From the NCBI GenBank assembly GCA_938039145.1, contig CALHVG010000033.1, positions 1 to 37,116 on the forward strand: 37,116 bases of DNA. The letters run 5' to 3'. Below the pieces are notes generated by a model. It worked only from the letters and a program-made list of their open reading frames with translations, was not told the DNA's origin and did no database searches. The position numbers were made by a program, and so were the translations under genes. Of the stretch, positions 8,563-15,747 are shown piece by piece; the stretch's first letter is position 1; every line of letters starts with the position of its first letter. The stretch is from an uncultured Treponema sp. GTDB taxonomy: Bacteria > Spirochaetota > Spirochaetia > Treponematales > Treponemataceae.

Positions 8563-9000
8563 ATGGCAGACGGAAAAAATAAGCGAAGTTACGAAGAAAG
8601 GCGACCGCTGACTGTGTTCGGGCCCGAGACGGAATTTGACGGGGTTCTTGAGTTCAGCGACGACCTTATAATTACCGGAAAATTCAACGGAAGAATAAAG
8701 GCAACCGGAAATCTTGAAATAGCAAAGGATGCCGTATGCATAGTAGAAAAAATATCTGCAAAATCAATAGTTATTTCAGGGGCCGTTACAGGAAACATCG
8801 AAGCTTCTGAAAGGGTTGAAATATGTAACGGCGGCTCGGTTACAGGCGATATAACGACTGCAAGAATACGGATTGAAAACAATGTGAACTTTGAAGGGAA
8901 TGTTACCATGCTTGAAAAAGTGCCGGAAGAAAATCTTTTTTCCGTTGCTTCAAGAGAATACAAGTCTGCGATGGTGCTTCGTTCCGACGTGATAGAATAG
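8563..9000 (+). CDS. Bactofilin-family cytoskeletal protein
   Basis: A 145-residue bactofilin (polymer-forming cytoskeletal protein). The core from about residue 18 to 115 is a run of short hydrophobic-Gly repeats typical of the right-handed beta-helix: VLEFSDDLIITGKFNGRI, then steps ending in GNIEA and GDITT, then FEGNVTM. Short unstructured tails flank it. Bactofilins form non-nucleotide filaments that affect cell shape, and in spirochaetes they are linked to helical form and motility. The gene lies 32 bp after lnt and before rho. No strong ribosome binding site precedes ATG. A second, diverged bactofilin lies at 29273-29638 in this window. Confidence 0.88.
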   Translation: MADGKNKRSYEERRPLTVFGPETEFDGVLEFSDDLIITGKFNGRIKATGNLEIAKDAVCIVEKISAKSIVISGAVTGNIEASERVEICNGGSVTGDITTARIRIENNVNFEGNVTMLEKVPEENLFSVASREYKSAMVLRSDVIE

Positions 9001-9034
9001 TTTAAAACTTAATGCGATACTTTATTTTTAGCGG

Positions 9035-9063
9035 TTGACAAAAAATGTATTAATAAGTAATAA
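9035..9063 (+). promoter_or_regulatory. rho promoter
   Basis: A consensus TTGACA (9035-9040), 17 bp, TAATAA (9058-9063). The start site would be near 9070, leaving a leader of about 93 nt before rho. Rho is known to attenuate its own leader in E. coli; no strong hairpin is visible in this leader. Confidence 0.78.
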
Positions 9064-9163
9064 TTACAAATCTCAATTAGGATCAAGTCTTTTTGTTTAT
9101 CATCTGAAAATCAATTTTTGTAAATCCTATGATATATACCAAATAAAATTATGGAGTTTTTGA

Positions 9164-10966
9164 ATGGCCTTAAGAAAACGGCACTCAGAAGACGGCTTGG
9201 CGAATACTAACGGTCAGCCGCAGACGGACGCTGATGTCCAACCGGAATCATTTGATTCCTCATCCCAAATTTCGAAGGATTCCGACTTTTATTCATCCGG
9301 CGATTCTGAAAATCACGAGGCTGCATCAGGAACGGAAGATTCAGGTGATTCCGGCGACTCTAATTCTTCGGCACCTGTGAAGGTTACGTTAAAGCCAAGA
9401 AAGCGTGTTGTAAAAGTAAAAACGGAAGAAAAAGCTTCCGACGTTTCTTCAAACGACGGGGAAAATGCGGCTTCGCAATCGGCGGAAAGCACTCATTACA
9501 GACAGAGTTCAAACTGGAGCGGGAACGGTAGCGGCGGCTCAAGATACATGAACTCACGAAAGCCCGCGTCAAAGGGTTTTTCAAGGAACGAGCATAAAAG
9601 CGATATGCCGATTCCGACAGGTGCAATAGATCCTTCGGTTTTGCAGACTCCGCCGGATGCAAATCCTTCCGACGAAAACTCGTCAAAACCAAGGCTTTTG
9701 ATAAACGACCTTACTATAATGGGTATGCATGAACTTCGTTCTCTTGCCGTAAAATACGGCTTTAATCAGGACGACCTTGCACCTATGAAAAAGCAGGAAC
9801 TTATATTCGTAATTCTTAAGGCGCATACGGAGCACGGCGGAATAATTTTTGCATCCGGCTCTCTTGAGATTCTTCCTGACGGATACGGGTTCCTTCGTTC
9901 TCCGCAGAACAGTTATCTTCCCGGCCCGGACGACATATATATTTCACCGAGCCAGATTAGGCTTTTTAATTTGAAGACGGGAGATACCGTTTACGGGCAA
10001 ACCCGTTCACCAAAGGAAGGCGAAAGATTTTTCGCTTTGCTCAGGATTGAGACAGTGAATTTTGACGAGCCTAGAATTGCGCAGACGCGTATTCCTTTTG
10101 AAAACCTTACGCCTCTCTATCCAAAGGAAAAACTTCGCCTTGAAACAGTTTCGACGGAAGTTTCTTCTCGAATAGTGGATCTTTTCAGCCCTATCGGAAA
10201 AGGGCAGAGGCTTTTGATAGTCGCTCCTCCAAAGGCGGGAAAGACCACGCTCATGCAGAAAATCGCGAATTCAATAACGGCGAACCATCCTGAAGTCTAC
10301 TTGATTGTCCTTCTGATAGACGAGCGGCCGGAAGAGGTTACGGAGATGGAGCGTGCGATAAAGGGCGAGGTAATCTCATCGACATTTGACGAACAGGCGA
10401 CACGCCACGTTCAGGTTGCGGAAATGGTTCTTGAAAAGGCAAAGCGTCTTGTCGAGCATAAAAAAGATGTGGTTATTCTGCTTGATTCAATCACACGTCT
10501 TGCCCGGGCGTACAACGTAACCGTTCCGACGTCGGGAAAAGTCCTTTCAGGCGGTGTGGATTCTAACGCCCTTCACAGACCTAAGCGTTTCTTCGGTGCG
10601 GCAAGGAACATCGAGGAAGGCGGTTCTCTTACGATAATTTCCACGGCTCTTGTGGAAACCGGAAGCCGCATGGATGAGGTAATTTTTGAGGAATTCAAGG
10701 GAACTGGAAACAGCGAAATCGATCTTGACAGAAAACTTTCGGAAAGAAGGCTTTTTCCTGCCATCAACATCAAAAAATCCGGCACAAGGCGCGAAGAACT
10801 TCTCCTTTCTCAGGACGAACTTTCAAAGCTTTGGATTTTGCGTAAAGTCTTCGGTCCTATGGAAGATACCGAGATACTTGAACTCATTCTTGACCGCATG
10901 AAGAAAAGCAGGACAAACGACGCTTTCCTTGCCAGCATGAATGTTGGAACTGCGGCGGTTGATTAA
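9164..10966 (+). CDS. rho: Transcription termination factor Rho with a long disordered N-terminus
   Basis: A hexameric RNA helicase that ends transcription. The conserved core starts near residue 180: Rho N-terminal helices (MGMHELRSLAVKYGF, from 186), the RNA-binding cold-shock-like domain (PDGYGFLR), then the ATPase with Walker A APPKAGKTT (Lys360) and Walker B VVILLDS (Asp441). The first 175 residues are an extra low-complexity stretch, first Ser/Asp/Glu-rich, then basic (PRKRVVKVK), then Ser/Gly/Asn/Arg-rich. E. coli Rho has 419 residues and this one has 600. ATG 9164 follows GGAG at 9153-9156. It has its own promoter, and rpmE follows. Confidence 0.97.
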   Translation: MALRKRHSEDGLANTNGQPQTDADVQPESFDSSSQISKDSDFYSSGDSENHEAASGTEDSGDSGDSNSSAPVKVTLKPRKRVVKVKTEEKASDVSSNDGENAASQSAESTHYRQSSNWSGNGSGGSRYMNSRKPASKGFSRNEHKSDMPIPTGAIDPSVLQTPPDANPSDENSSKPRLLINDLTIMGMHELRSLAVKYGFNQDDLAPMKKQELIFVILKAHTEHGGIIFASGSLEILPDGYGFLRSPQNSYLPGPDDIYISPSQIRLFNLKTGDTVYGQTRSPKEGERFFALLRIETVNFDEPRIAQTRIPFENLTPLYPKEKLRLETVSTEVSSRIVDLFSPIGKGQRLLIVAPPKAGKTTLMQKIANSITANHPEVYLIVLLIDERPEEVTEMERAIKGEVISSTFDEQATRHVQVAEMVLEKAKRLVEHKKDVVILLDSITRLARAYNVTVPTSGKVLSGGVDSNALHRPKRFFGAARNIEEGGSLTIISTALVETGSRMDEVIFEEFKGTGNSEIDLDRKLSERRLFPAINIKKSGTRREELLLSQDELSKLWILRKVFGPMEDTEILELILDRMKKSRTNDAFLASMNVGTAAVD

Positions 10967-10987
10967 TTTTTTATAATTGAATATAAT
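10959..10987 (+). promoter_or_regulatory. rpmE promoter overlapping the end of rho
   Basis: TTGATT (10959-10964), 17 bp, perfect TATAAT (10982-10987). The -35 box overlaps the rho stop codon. A start near 10994 would give a leader of about 80 nt with a folded structure. Confidence 0.65.
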
Positions 10988-11009
10988 CGCCACACTTATA
11001 ATTCAATAT

Positions 11010-11062
11010 TGTAGATTGTGGTAACGGAATGAGATTATGCTCTGCGTTATCGGGCAACTACA
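11010..11062 (+). promoter_or_regulatory. Folded leader of rpmE, possible L31 autoregulatory element
   Basis: The leader can fold into one interrupted rod: TGTAG (11010-11014) with CTACA (11058-11062), TTG (11016-11018) with CAA (11055-11057), GTAACG (11021-11026) with CGTTAT (11045-11050), and GAG (11031-11033) with CTC (11040-11042). It ends 1-2 nt before the GGGAG ribosome binding site (11064-11068). L31 leaders that bind L31 are known in other bacterial phyla; that this is one is an inference. Confidence 0.5.
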
Positions 11063-11075
11063 GTGGGAGTGAAAA

Positions 11076-11285
11076 ATGAAAAAGGGAATACACCCGGAAT
11101 ACAAGATGACAAAGATTACTTGCGTATGCGGCAACGTGATTGAGACCCGCTCTACAGTGGAAAACATATCGGTCGAAATCTGTTCCGCCTGCCACCCGTT
11201 CTACACTGGCAAGCAGAAACTTGTCGATACTGCAGGACGAATTGACCGCTTCAACAAGCGATACGGAATCAAGGAGTCAAAGTAA
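11076..11285 (+). CDS. rpmE: 50S ribosomal protein L31 (zinc-binding type)
   Basis: A 69-residue L31 that sits at the central protuberance of the large subunit and bridges to the small subunit. It keeps the zinc-binding Cys residues (TCVCGN at 15-20 and CSACHPFYTGKQ near 37), so it is the C+ form that acts as a zinc store in other bacteria. No zinc-free paralogue is in this window. ATG follows a clear GGGAG site. It has its own promoter, a folded leader and a terminator, so it is probably a single-gene unit. Confidence 0.95.
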   Translation: MKKGIHPEYKMTKITCVCGNVIETRSTVENISVEICSACHPFYTGKQKLVDTAGRIDRFNKRYGIKESK

Positions 11286-11300
11286 TTCCTGCCAAGAAAG

Positions 11301-11326
11301 GATCGTCCGGTTGGACGGTCTTTTTT
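11301..11326 (+). terminator. rpmE terminator
   Basis: GATCGTCC (11301-11308) pairs with GGACGGTC (11313-11320), 8 bp with one G-U pair and a 4-nt loop, then T6 (11321-11326). It lies 15 bp after the stop. Confidence 0.9.
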
Positions 11327-11466
11327 GTTTTAAATCGAAATGTTTTGCGTGCGGATATTTTTTTAAGTTTCGTTTACATTTGCAAGATTTTTAGGCGTTT
11401 TTTATCTGTCTATTCGTTAAAATTATTGCGAAGTGTAAAACGCCGTGGATTTCCGAAAAAACGTTT

Positions 11467-12561
11467 TTAGCGGACTGTTATCTTCCAGCATCTATGGCAT
11501 TTTTTTCTTTCAAAATCTTTTGGAATCGATTTTTGTGTTATGTCTAAAAAATCCACATTTTCGGGAAGGGCTTCCGGCGCAAATGAAAGCCGATTGCTGT
11601 TCGTGCTGAAAAAAAGTGTTCCTTTTGGTTTTAAAAGTTTCACGCAGTTTTCGACAAGTTTTTTCCAGTCTCGGTTTATGTCGAGGTCATCGTGCGCAGA
11701 CTTTGAATTGCTGAAAGTAGGCGGGTCAAGTATTATGATGTCGAATTTTGAGTTTTCGTCGTTGCCTATGGCTTTGAGTTTTGTTGAAAGCCAACTTACA
11801 GCGTCGGATTTTATGAAAATATATTTTTTTTCGTCCGAAAAGCCGTTCAGCGTCATGTTTTCTTTTGCCCACGAAAGATACGTGTTCGATAGATCAACGG
11901 ATTCTACGTATGAGGCGCCGCCTTCCGCAGCGTAGACGGAAAAACTTCCCGTGTAGCAAAAAAGATTCAACACACGTTTTTGGCTCGCCTCTTCCTTTAC
12001 TAAAAGCCGCGTCGGTCTGTGGTCCAAAAAAAGCCCGGTGTCTATGTACGAGGAAAGGTCAACCGAAAATATTTCCCCCTGTTCGTAGACAAGGCCTTTT
12101 ACCTCGCGTTCGCCAACGTTTTTTTCGTACTGGGAAAGACCTTTTTGGCTTTTGCGCATTTTTTTTATGATTCGCTTTTCAGGCACGTTCAAAACTCGCG
12201 AGGCGGATTCCGCCATTAGCGAAAGCCATTTTTCTTCTTCGACGGTATCTTTTTCGTATGGCCGTTCGTAAAGGTAAATGACAGCCCAAAGCCGGCTTTC
12301 AAGTTCTTTTTGAACTTTCGGGTCGTTTTCGGAAATCTTTTTGTTCACGTTATCGAAAAAATCTTTTGCTTGGGATTTTTCTTTTATGTTCTCCGGAAGA
12401 AATTCGTATACATCAAGTGAAAGGGGGATTTCGGGAATGTCTCTGTCGTAGATTCTGTAGGAAGTGATTCCGTTTCGCCTCGCCCATTTTCGTATTTCCC
12501 TGTATTTTTTTTTCAGACGATTGGAAAAAAGTTCCGCCTGATAAAAGTTTTTGTTTTCCAT
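11467..12561 (-). CDS. rlmK: RlmK-like 23S rRNA methyltransferase
   Basis: A 364-residue SAM-dependent methyltransferase that matches the C-terminal half of E. coli RlmL (the RlmK domain, which makes m7G2069 in 23S rRNA). Family marks are FSNRLKKKYREIRKWARRNG near the start, FLDHRPTR (179-186), the SAM-binding VLNLFCYTGSFSVYAAEGG (197-215), and DPPTFSNSKS (279-288). The last segment, ITQKSIPKDF...CHRCWKI, also matches. ATG at 12561 is chosen because AAAGGA stands just upstream; the frame opens farther back, to 12666, but that overlaps the preceding gene. The RlmL half (THUMP plus m2G2445 methylase) is absent here. The 37-bp gap to the small gene upstream suggests co-transcription. Confidence 0.85.
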   Translation of the reverse strand: MENKNFYQAELFSNRLKKKYREIRKWARRNGITSYRIYDRDIPEIPLSLDVYEFLPENIKEKSQAKDFFDNVNKKISENDPKVQKELESRLWAVIYLYERPYEKDTVEEEKWLSLMAESASRVLNVPEKRIIKKMRKSQKGLSQYEKNVGEREVKGLVYEQGEIFSVDLSSYIDTGLFLDHRPTRLLVKEEASQKRVLNLFCYTGSFSVYAAEGGASYVESVDLSNTYLSWAKENMTLNGFSDEKKYIFIKSDAVSWLSTKLKAIGNDENSKFDIIILDPPTFSNSKSAHDDLDINRDWKKLVENCVKLLKPKGTLFFSTNSNRLSFAPEALPENVDFLDITQKSIPKDFERKKCHRCWKITVR

Positions 12562-12598
12562 TTTTCGTCCTTTCACCCGATGATTTTTAAGATTCAGG

Positions 12599-12949
12599 TC
12601 AATAAAAAAGATTGAGGAGTTTTTCAAGTTTCCTGTAGTTTCTTTCGTCTTCTTTTTGCCGTTCAAAACTTCTGTGGCTTATCGTGAATTCCCCTTCGTA
12701 AAGAGCAAGGCATTGGTAGACAAAGTCAATGTCGTTTTCGTCAAGTAAAGAAAGGTCATCCACGCAATGAACGGTTTGACGTATTTTTTCCAGCTGTTGG
12801 TGAGCAGCCTTGCAGTCGTCTTTAATTTTCCGGTCTTCAATATCTTTGGGGTTTGAAAAATATTCGTAATTTTCCTTTATGTTTCGGGATATTGTTTTTA
12901 GTGTTTCTGAAAGATATGAATCAAGTTCTTTTTTTCTGATGAACGGCAT
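12599..12949 (-). CDS. Small protein of unknown function
   Basis: A 116-residue charged protein that I do not recognise. It has no signal peptide or membrane helix. The sequence is rich in Lys, Glu and Asp, looks all-helical, and probably forms a coiled coil over roughly residues 10-65 (SETLKTISRNIKENYEYF, then KDDCKAAHQQLEKIRQ). ATG 12949 is chosen because the protein then starts MPFIRKKELDSYL; a TTG at 12985 would add 12 residues. Neither start has a strong ribosome binding site. It lies directly upstream of rlmK on the same strand. The unbroken frame and placement make it a likely real gene, but function is unknown. Confidence 0.6.
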   Translation of the reverse strand: MPFIRKKELDSYLSETLKTISRNIKENYEYFSNPKDIEDRKIKDDCKAAHQQLEKIRQTVHCVDDLSLLDENDIDFVYQCLALYEGEFTISHRSFERQKEDERNYRKLEKLLNLFY

Positions 12950-13140
12950 GGCTATGATGGTAATGAGTTTTCTTTTGATTTGCAATATTTTATTGTTTGA
13001 TTTATAAATCGGAATTAAGAGTAGGCGTTTTATTAAACATTTATGCAGATTATTAAATCGGCTTATGTAAGATAAAAATGTTTTTTAGAGATGTTTTATT
13101 CGATTTAGTAAATGCATTGTTCCGTTTTTTTTTAATTACA

Positions 13141-13173
13141 AAGCCCGGACATTCTATATAAATATCCGGGCTT
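13141..13173 (-). terminator. Hairpin downstream of tRNA-Pro
   Basis: A perfect 9-bp stem, AAGCCCGGA (13141-13149) with TCCGGGCTT (13165-13173), lies about 60 bp past the tRNA-Pro 3' end. Only a short, broken U-run follows it on the - strand, so a terminator role is likely but not certain. The rest of 12950-13231 is A/T-rich and shows no gene. Confidence 0.45.
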
Positions 13174-13231
13174 AAAGTTCAGCTTTTAAAATGTTTAAAA
13201 ATTGAAAAGCTTGTGTATTTGAATTATTTAT

Positions 13232-13304
13232 TCGGGATGACAGGATTTGAACCTGCGACATCCTGGTCCCAAACCAGACGCGCTACCAGCTGCGCTACAT
13301 CCCG
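13232..13304 (-). tRNA. tRNA-Pro (UGG)
   Basis: The - strand folds into a full cloverleaf: acceptor CGGGATG / CATCCCG, D arm GCGC / GCGC, anticodon stem CTGG / CCAG with loop TTTGGGA giving anticodon UGG, and T arm with GGTTCAAATCC. The discriminator is A and the 3' CCA is not encoded. The UGG anticodon can read most or all Pro codons. Confidence 0.96.
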
Positions 13305-13317
13305 TAACGTGTTCAGT

Positions 13318-13346
13318 AATATATCAGAATAAAGTTTTTGCGTCAA
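13318..13346 (-). promoter_or_regulatory. tRNA-Pro promoter
   Basis: On the - strand TTGACG (13346-13341), 17 bp, TATATT (13323-13318), with the tRNA beginning 14 bp past the -10 box. Between here and the purC promoter (13347-13512) the sequence is A/T-rich and I see nothing else in it. Confidence 0.75.
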
Positions 13347-13512
13347 TGCATTGCGCTGATTCTTAGGAAAGTCAAGTTTTTGAAAAAATCGTTTATTTGC
13401 ACGTTTGCATGGAATTTTGTTTTTTAGAATTATAGTTTTTTTTTCATAAAATTTTATTTTTATGAACGGAATCTTTAAGTTTTTGCGCGGGATTTTATAA
13501 AAAGTAATTTAA

Positions 13513-13541
13513 TTGCAAAAATAGATTTTAAACGATAGAAT
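13513..13541 (+). promoter_or_regulatory. purC promoter
   Basis: TTGCAA (13513-13518), 17 bp, TAGAAT (13536-13541). A start near 13548 gives a leader of about 25 nt with an AAGGGG site before ATG 13573. This placement argues against a TTG start at 13546. No purine riboswitch or PurR-like site is evident. Confidence 0.65.
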
Positions 13542-13572
13542 CCTTTTGATTTTTAAGGCGAAGGGGATATTC

Positions 13573-14424
13573 ATGAAAAAGTATTCGAGCGGAAAAGTGC
13601 GGGAGGTCTATGACCTTGAGGATGGAAGGATGGTCATTGTTACGACGGATAGAATTTCCGCATTCGATGTGATTCTTCCGACTTTGATAAAGGACAAGGG
13701 AAAAGTTTTGAACGCTCTTTCCGAGTTTTGGTTCAGCTACACGAAAGACATTGTAAAAAATCATATGATTTCTTCGGATTTGGGCGATATGCCTGAAGAA
13801 TTCCGTAAGAGCGAATACGAGGGACGCACAGTCCTTGTTAAAAAACTCAAGATGATTCCATATGAAGTAATCGTCCGGGGGTATATGTTCGGCTCGATGT
13901 TCGACGCATACAGCAAGGGCGAACCTTTCTTGGGGCATGCTTTTGAAAAAAAATACGAACAGGCGGAACGGCTTTCCGAGCCGATTGTAACTCCGTCCAC
14001 AAAGGAAGCGGAAGGGCATGATATAAACGTTACGCTTGAATATATGAAAAACGACATCGGAGAGGCTCTTGCTTCAAAGATTGAAAACGCCGCCCTGGCA
14101 GTGTACAAAAAGTGCTACGAACACGCCTACAAAAACGGAATAATCATAGCCGACACAAAATTCGAGTTCGGGCTTGATTCGGACGGAGAACTTGTTCTTG
14201 GAGACGAGGTTCTTACTCCAGATTCCAGCAGATTTTGGGATCTTTCAAAATACAAGGTCGGCACAAGCCCTGCCTCGTATGACAAACAGTTTGTCCGCGA
14301 CTGGCTGAAGGAGAACAATCTTGCAGGAAAGAGCGACATAAAAGAAATTCCTTCCGACATAGCCCGTAGGACCTCGGAAATATACAAGGAATGTGAAAGA
14401 AAAATTTGCCGAACGGAAAATTGA
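13573..14424 (+). CDS. purC: Phosphoribosylaminoimidazole-succinocarboxamide synthase
   Basis: PurC joins CAIR and Asp with ATP to make SAICAR in purine synthesis. The 283-residue protein has the family's opening SSGKVREVYDLEDGRMVIVTTDRISAFD, the VKKLKMIPYEVIVRGYMFGS segment (about 90-110), TPSTKEAEGHD (about 145) and the C-terminal DTKFEFGLDSDGELVLGDEVLTPDSSRFW, which holds the nucleotide- and substrate-binding residues. It is the longer form, as in spirochaetes and eukaryotes, not the 240-residue E. coli form. ATG 13573 has an AAGGGG site. It stands alone here; no other pur gene is near. Confidence 0.95.
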   Translation: MKKYSSGKVREVYDLEDGRMVIVTTDRISAFDVILPTLIKDKGKVLNALSEFWFSYTKDIVKNHMISSDLGDMPEEFRKSEYEGRTVLVKKLKMIPYEVIVRGYMFGSMFDAYSKGEPFLGHAFEKKYEQAERLSEPIVTPSTKEAEGHDINVTLEYMKNDIGEALASKIENAALAVYKKCYEHAYKNGIIIADTKFEFGLDSDGELVLGDEVLTPDSSRFWDLSKYKVGTSPASYDKQFVRDWLKENNLAGKSDIKEIPSDIARRTSEIYKECERKICRTEN

Positions 14425-14458
14425 TTTTCACGAAAAATAAGGCTTTCCGCTTTTTTTT
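14414..14458 (+). terminator. Possible purC terminator
   Basis: CGGAAA (14414-14419) can pair with TTTCCG (14444-14449), followed after one base by T8 (14451-14458). The stem is weak and overlaps the stop codon, and the loop holds a smaller GAAAA/TTTTC hairpin. It lies between converging genes. Confidence 0.45.
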
Positions 14459-15272
14459 ACGTCAGCTGCTCAAGAGAATAGCGCACAAGATTTTGGAACT
14501 GTTTTTTTAGTATGGCCGCATAGTTTTTCTTTCCTGCGGTTGCGTCAAAGGTTTCCGTAGCTTCCTTTATGAATCCTTCAATCTCGTTGTAATCCAATGG
14601 AAGTTTTCTTCCAAGAAGGCGGTTTTCAAGCGATACGCAGCGGAACGCGAACGGTCCTGCGAAGGCTATGCGCAGCGCGGAGATTGTGCTTTTTTCGCTT
14701 GTGGCAAGGAACGCAAATCCTGCCGAACGCGCCGTTATCCTGTTTTTTGGTCCCAGCCTGAAATACAGGCAAACGTCCCAGTCGTCAAGCGGGATTCTGA
14801 TTGTAGTAAGGATTCTGTCTTCGGGGACTTCGTTGAAATTCTGGAAAGAGACGAACTTTGTCTCCGACTGGCTTTTCAGTTCCACCTGGGCGTCGAGGGC
14901 GAGAAGCGGCGCAAAAAGTCCGAGTTTCTGTTCCTTTGCGCATATGTTTCCGCCGATTGTCGCGATGTTCCGAACGAATGGGTTTGCCACCTGCGTTATC
15001 GCGTCGTGCAGGATTTTAGGAATGTGCCGTTCTCCGATTTCCTTGAGTTCCGACAATGTTACGCCTGGTCCGATTTCTATGTAGCGTTCGTGCTTTGATA
15101 TTTCCCTGAATCTTGGAATCAGTGTGGTTGAGATTGATTTTTGGGGAAGATGCTCAAGATAGGTGCAGCCGCCTATCACTTGGAGTCCGGCGATGGTCTT
15201 TTTTTGGTAGAAAAGTTCCTGTTCGTTCCTTGCAAAAAAGAATTTTGCTTCCGTTTCGTTGTTTTCTTTCAT
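14457..15272 (-). CDS. FAD-binding subunit of a molybdenum-hydroxylase-like complex
   Basis: A 271-residue protein of the CoxM/XdhB type, which in this family carries FAD between the iron-sulfur centres and the final electron acceptor. FAD-binding marks remain: VIGGCTYL (32-39, a variant of AGGTDL) and RNIATIGGNI (101-110), followed by APLLALDAQVEL. The C-terminal CO-dehydrogenase-flavoprotein-like domain (about 170-271) is present. Unlike its two partners it shows no loss of key residues. It is the last gene of the operon, 1 bp after the iron-sulfur subunit. I infer that it still binds FAD. Confidence 0.85.
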   Translation of the reverse strand: MKENNETEAKFFFARNEQELFYQKKTIAGLQVIGGCTYLEHLPQKSISTTLIPRFREISKHERYIEIGPGVTLSELKEIGERHIPKILHDAITQVANPFVRNIATIGGNICAKEQKLGLFAPLLALDAQVELKSQSETKFVSFQNFNEVPEDRILTTIRIPLDDWDVCLYFRLGPKNRITARSAGFAFLATSEKSTISALRIAFAGPFAFRCVSLENRLLGRKLPLDYNEIEGFIKEATETFDATAGKKNYAAILKKQFQNLVRYSLEQLT

Positions 15273-15273
15273 T

Positions 15274-15747
15274 CTAACCTTCCACCCGTTTCATGTGATA
15301 TTCCACCGCATATAGAATTCCGTTTATGAGCGTGTCTTCATCCGTGCAGCACGGACTTAGATGGCTTACTTCTTCATGGATTGTGTTCCTGTTCGGTTTT
15401 TCGGGCGAAAGGAGTATGGAGCGGGCCGCAAATATTTTTCCCGTGTCGCAGAATCCGCAGAGCTTTATTCCGGCTTTTGAAAATCCTTTCATGATGTCCT
15501 GATATTCTTCGGTTTTGCGGAAACTTTCCAGTGTCTGGATGTTCCGGTTTACGGCAAGGCTTACAGGGACTTTGCACGACGGGACGGGCTTTCCGTCAAG
15601 AAGCACAGTGCATGAACCGCACATTCCTTTTTCGCAGCCGTGCTTTGTGCTGTAGAGTTTGTTTTTTCGAAGGACTGAAAGAAGCGGAGTGTCCGCATCG
15701 TCCAGCAGCATAACTTTGTTTCCGTTAAGAACCACAGGAATGTTCAT
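15274..15747 (-). CDS. [2Fe-2S] subunit of a molybdenum-hydroxylase-like complex, cluster 2 altered
   Basis: A 157-residue CoxS/XdhC-type protein. The plant-type ferredoxin cluster is intact: Cys38, Cys43, Cys46 and Cys58 (GCEKGMCGSC ... C). The second cluster normally has QCGFCTPG and, 32 residues on, CRC. Here the first part reads LCGFCDTG (Cys97, Cys100), and the pair reads P132-C133-C134, so one expected Cys has become Pro while the middle position is now Cys. The Gln before CGFC, which contacts the molybdopterin in relatives, is Leu. The gene overlaps the large-subunit gene by 4 bp. Electron transfer by cluster 1 seems possible; cluster 2 may be rewired or lost. Confidence 0.88.
   Translation of the reverse strand: MNIPVVLNGNKVMLLDDADTPLLSVLRKNKLYSTKHGCEKGMCGSCTVLLDGKPVPSCKVPVSLAVNRNIQTLESFRKTEEYQDIMKGFSKAGIKLCGFCDTGKIFAARSILLSPEKPNRNTIHEEVSHLSPCCTDEDTLINGILYAVEYHMKRVEG

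Noticed and set aside
12562..12666. Extended start for the rlmK gene
   Set aside because: It adds a low-complexity, Lys-rich segment and runs into the preceding gene, whereas ATG 12561 has AAAGGA just upstream and gives the usual family start.
13546..13572. TTG start for purC nine codons upstream
   Set aside because: It would lie at the predicted transcription start, and ATG 13573 has an AAGGGG ribosome binding site and the family's usual N-terminus.
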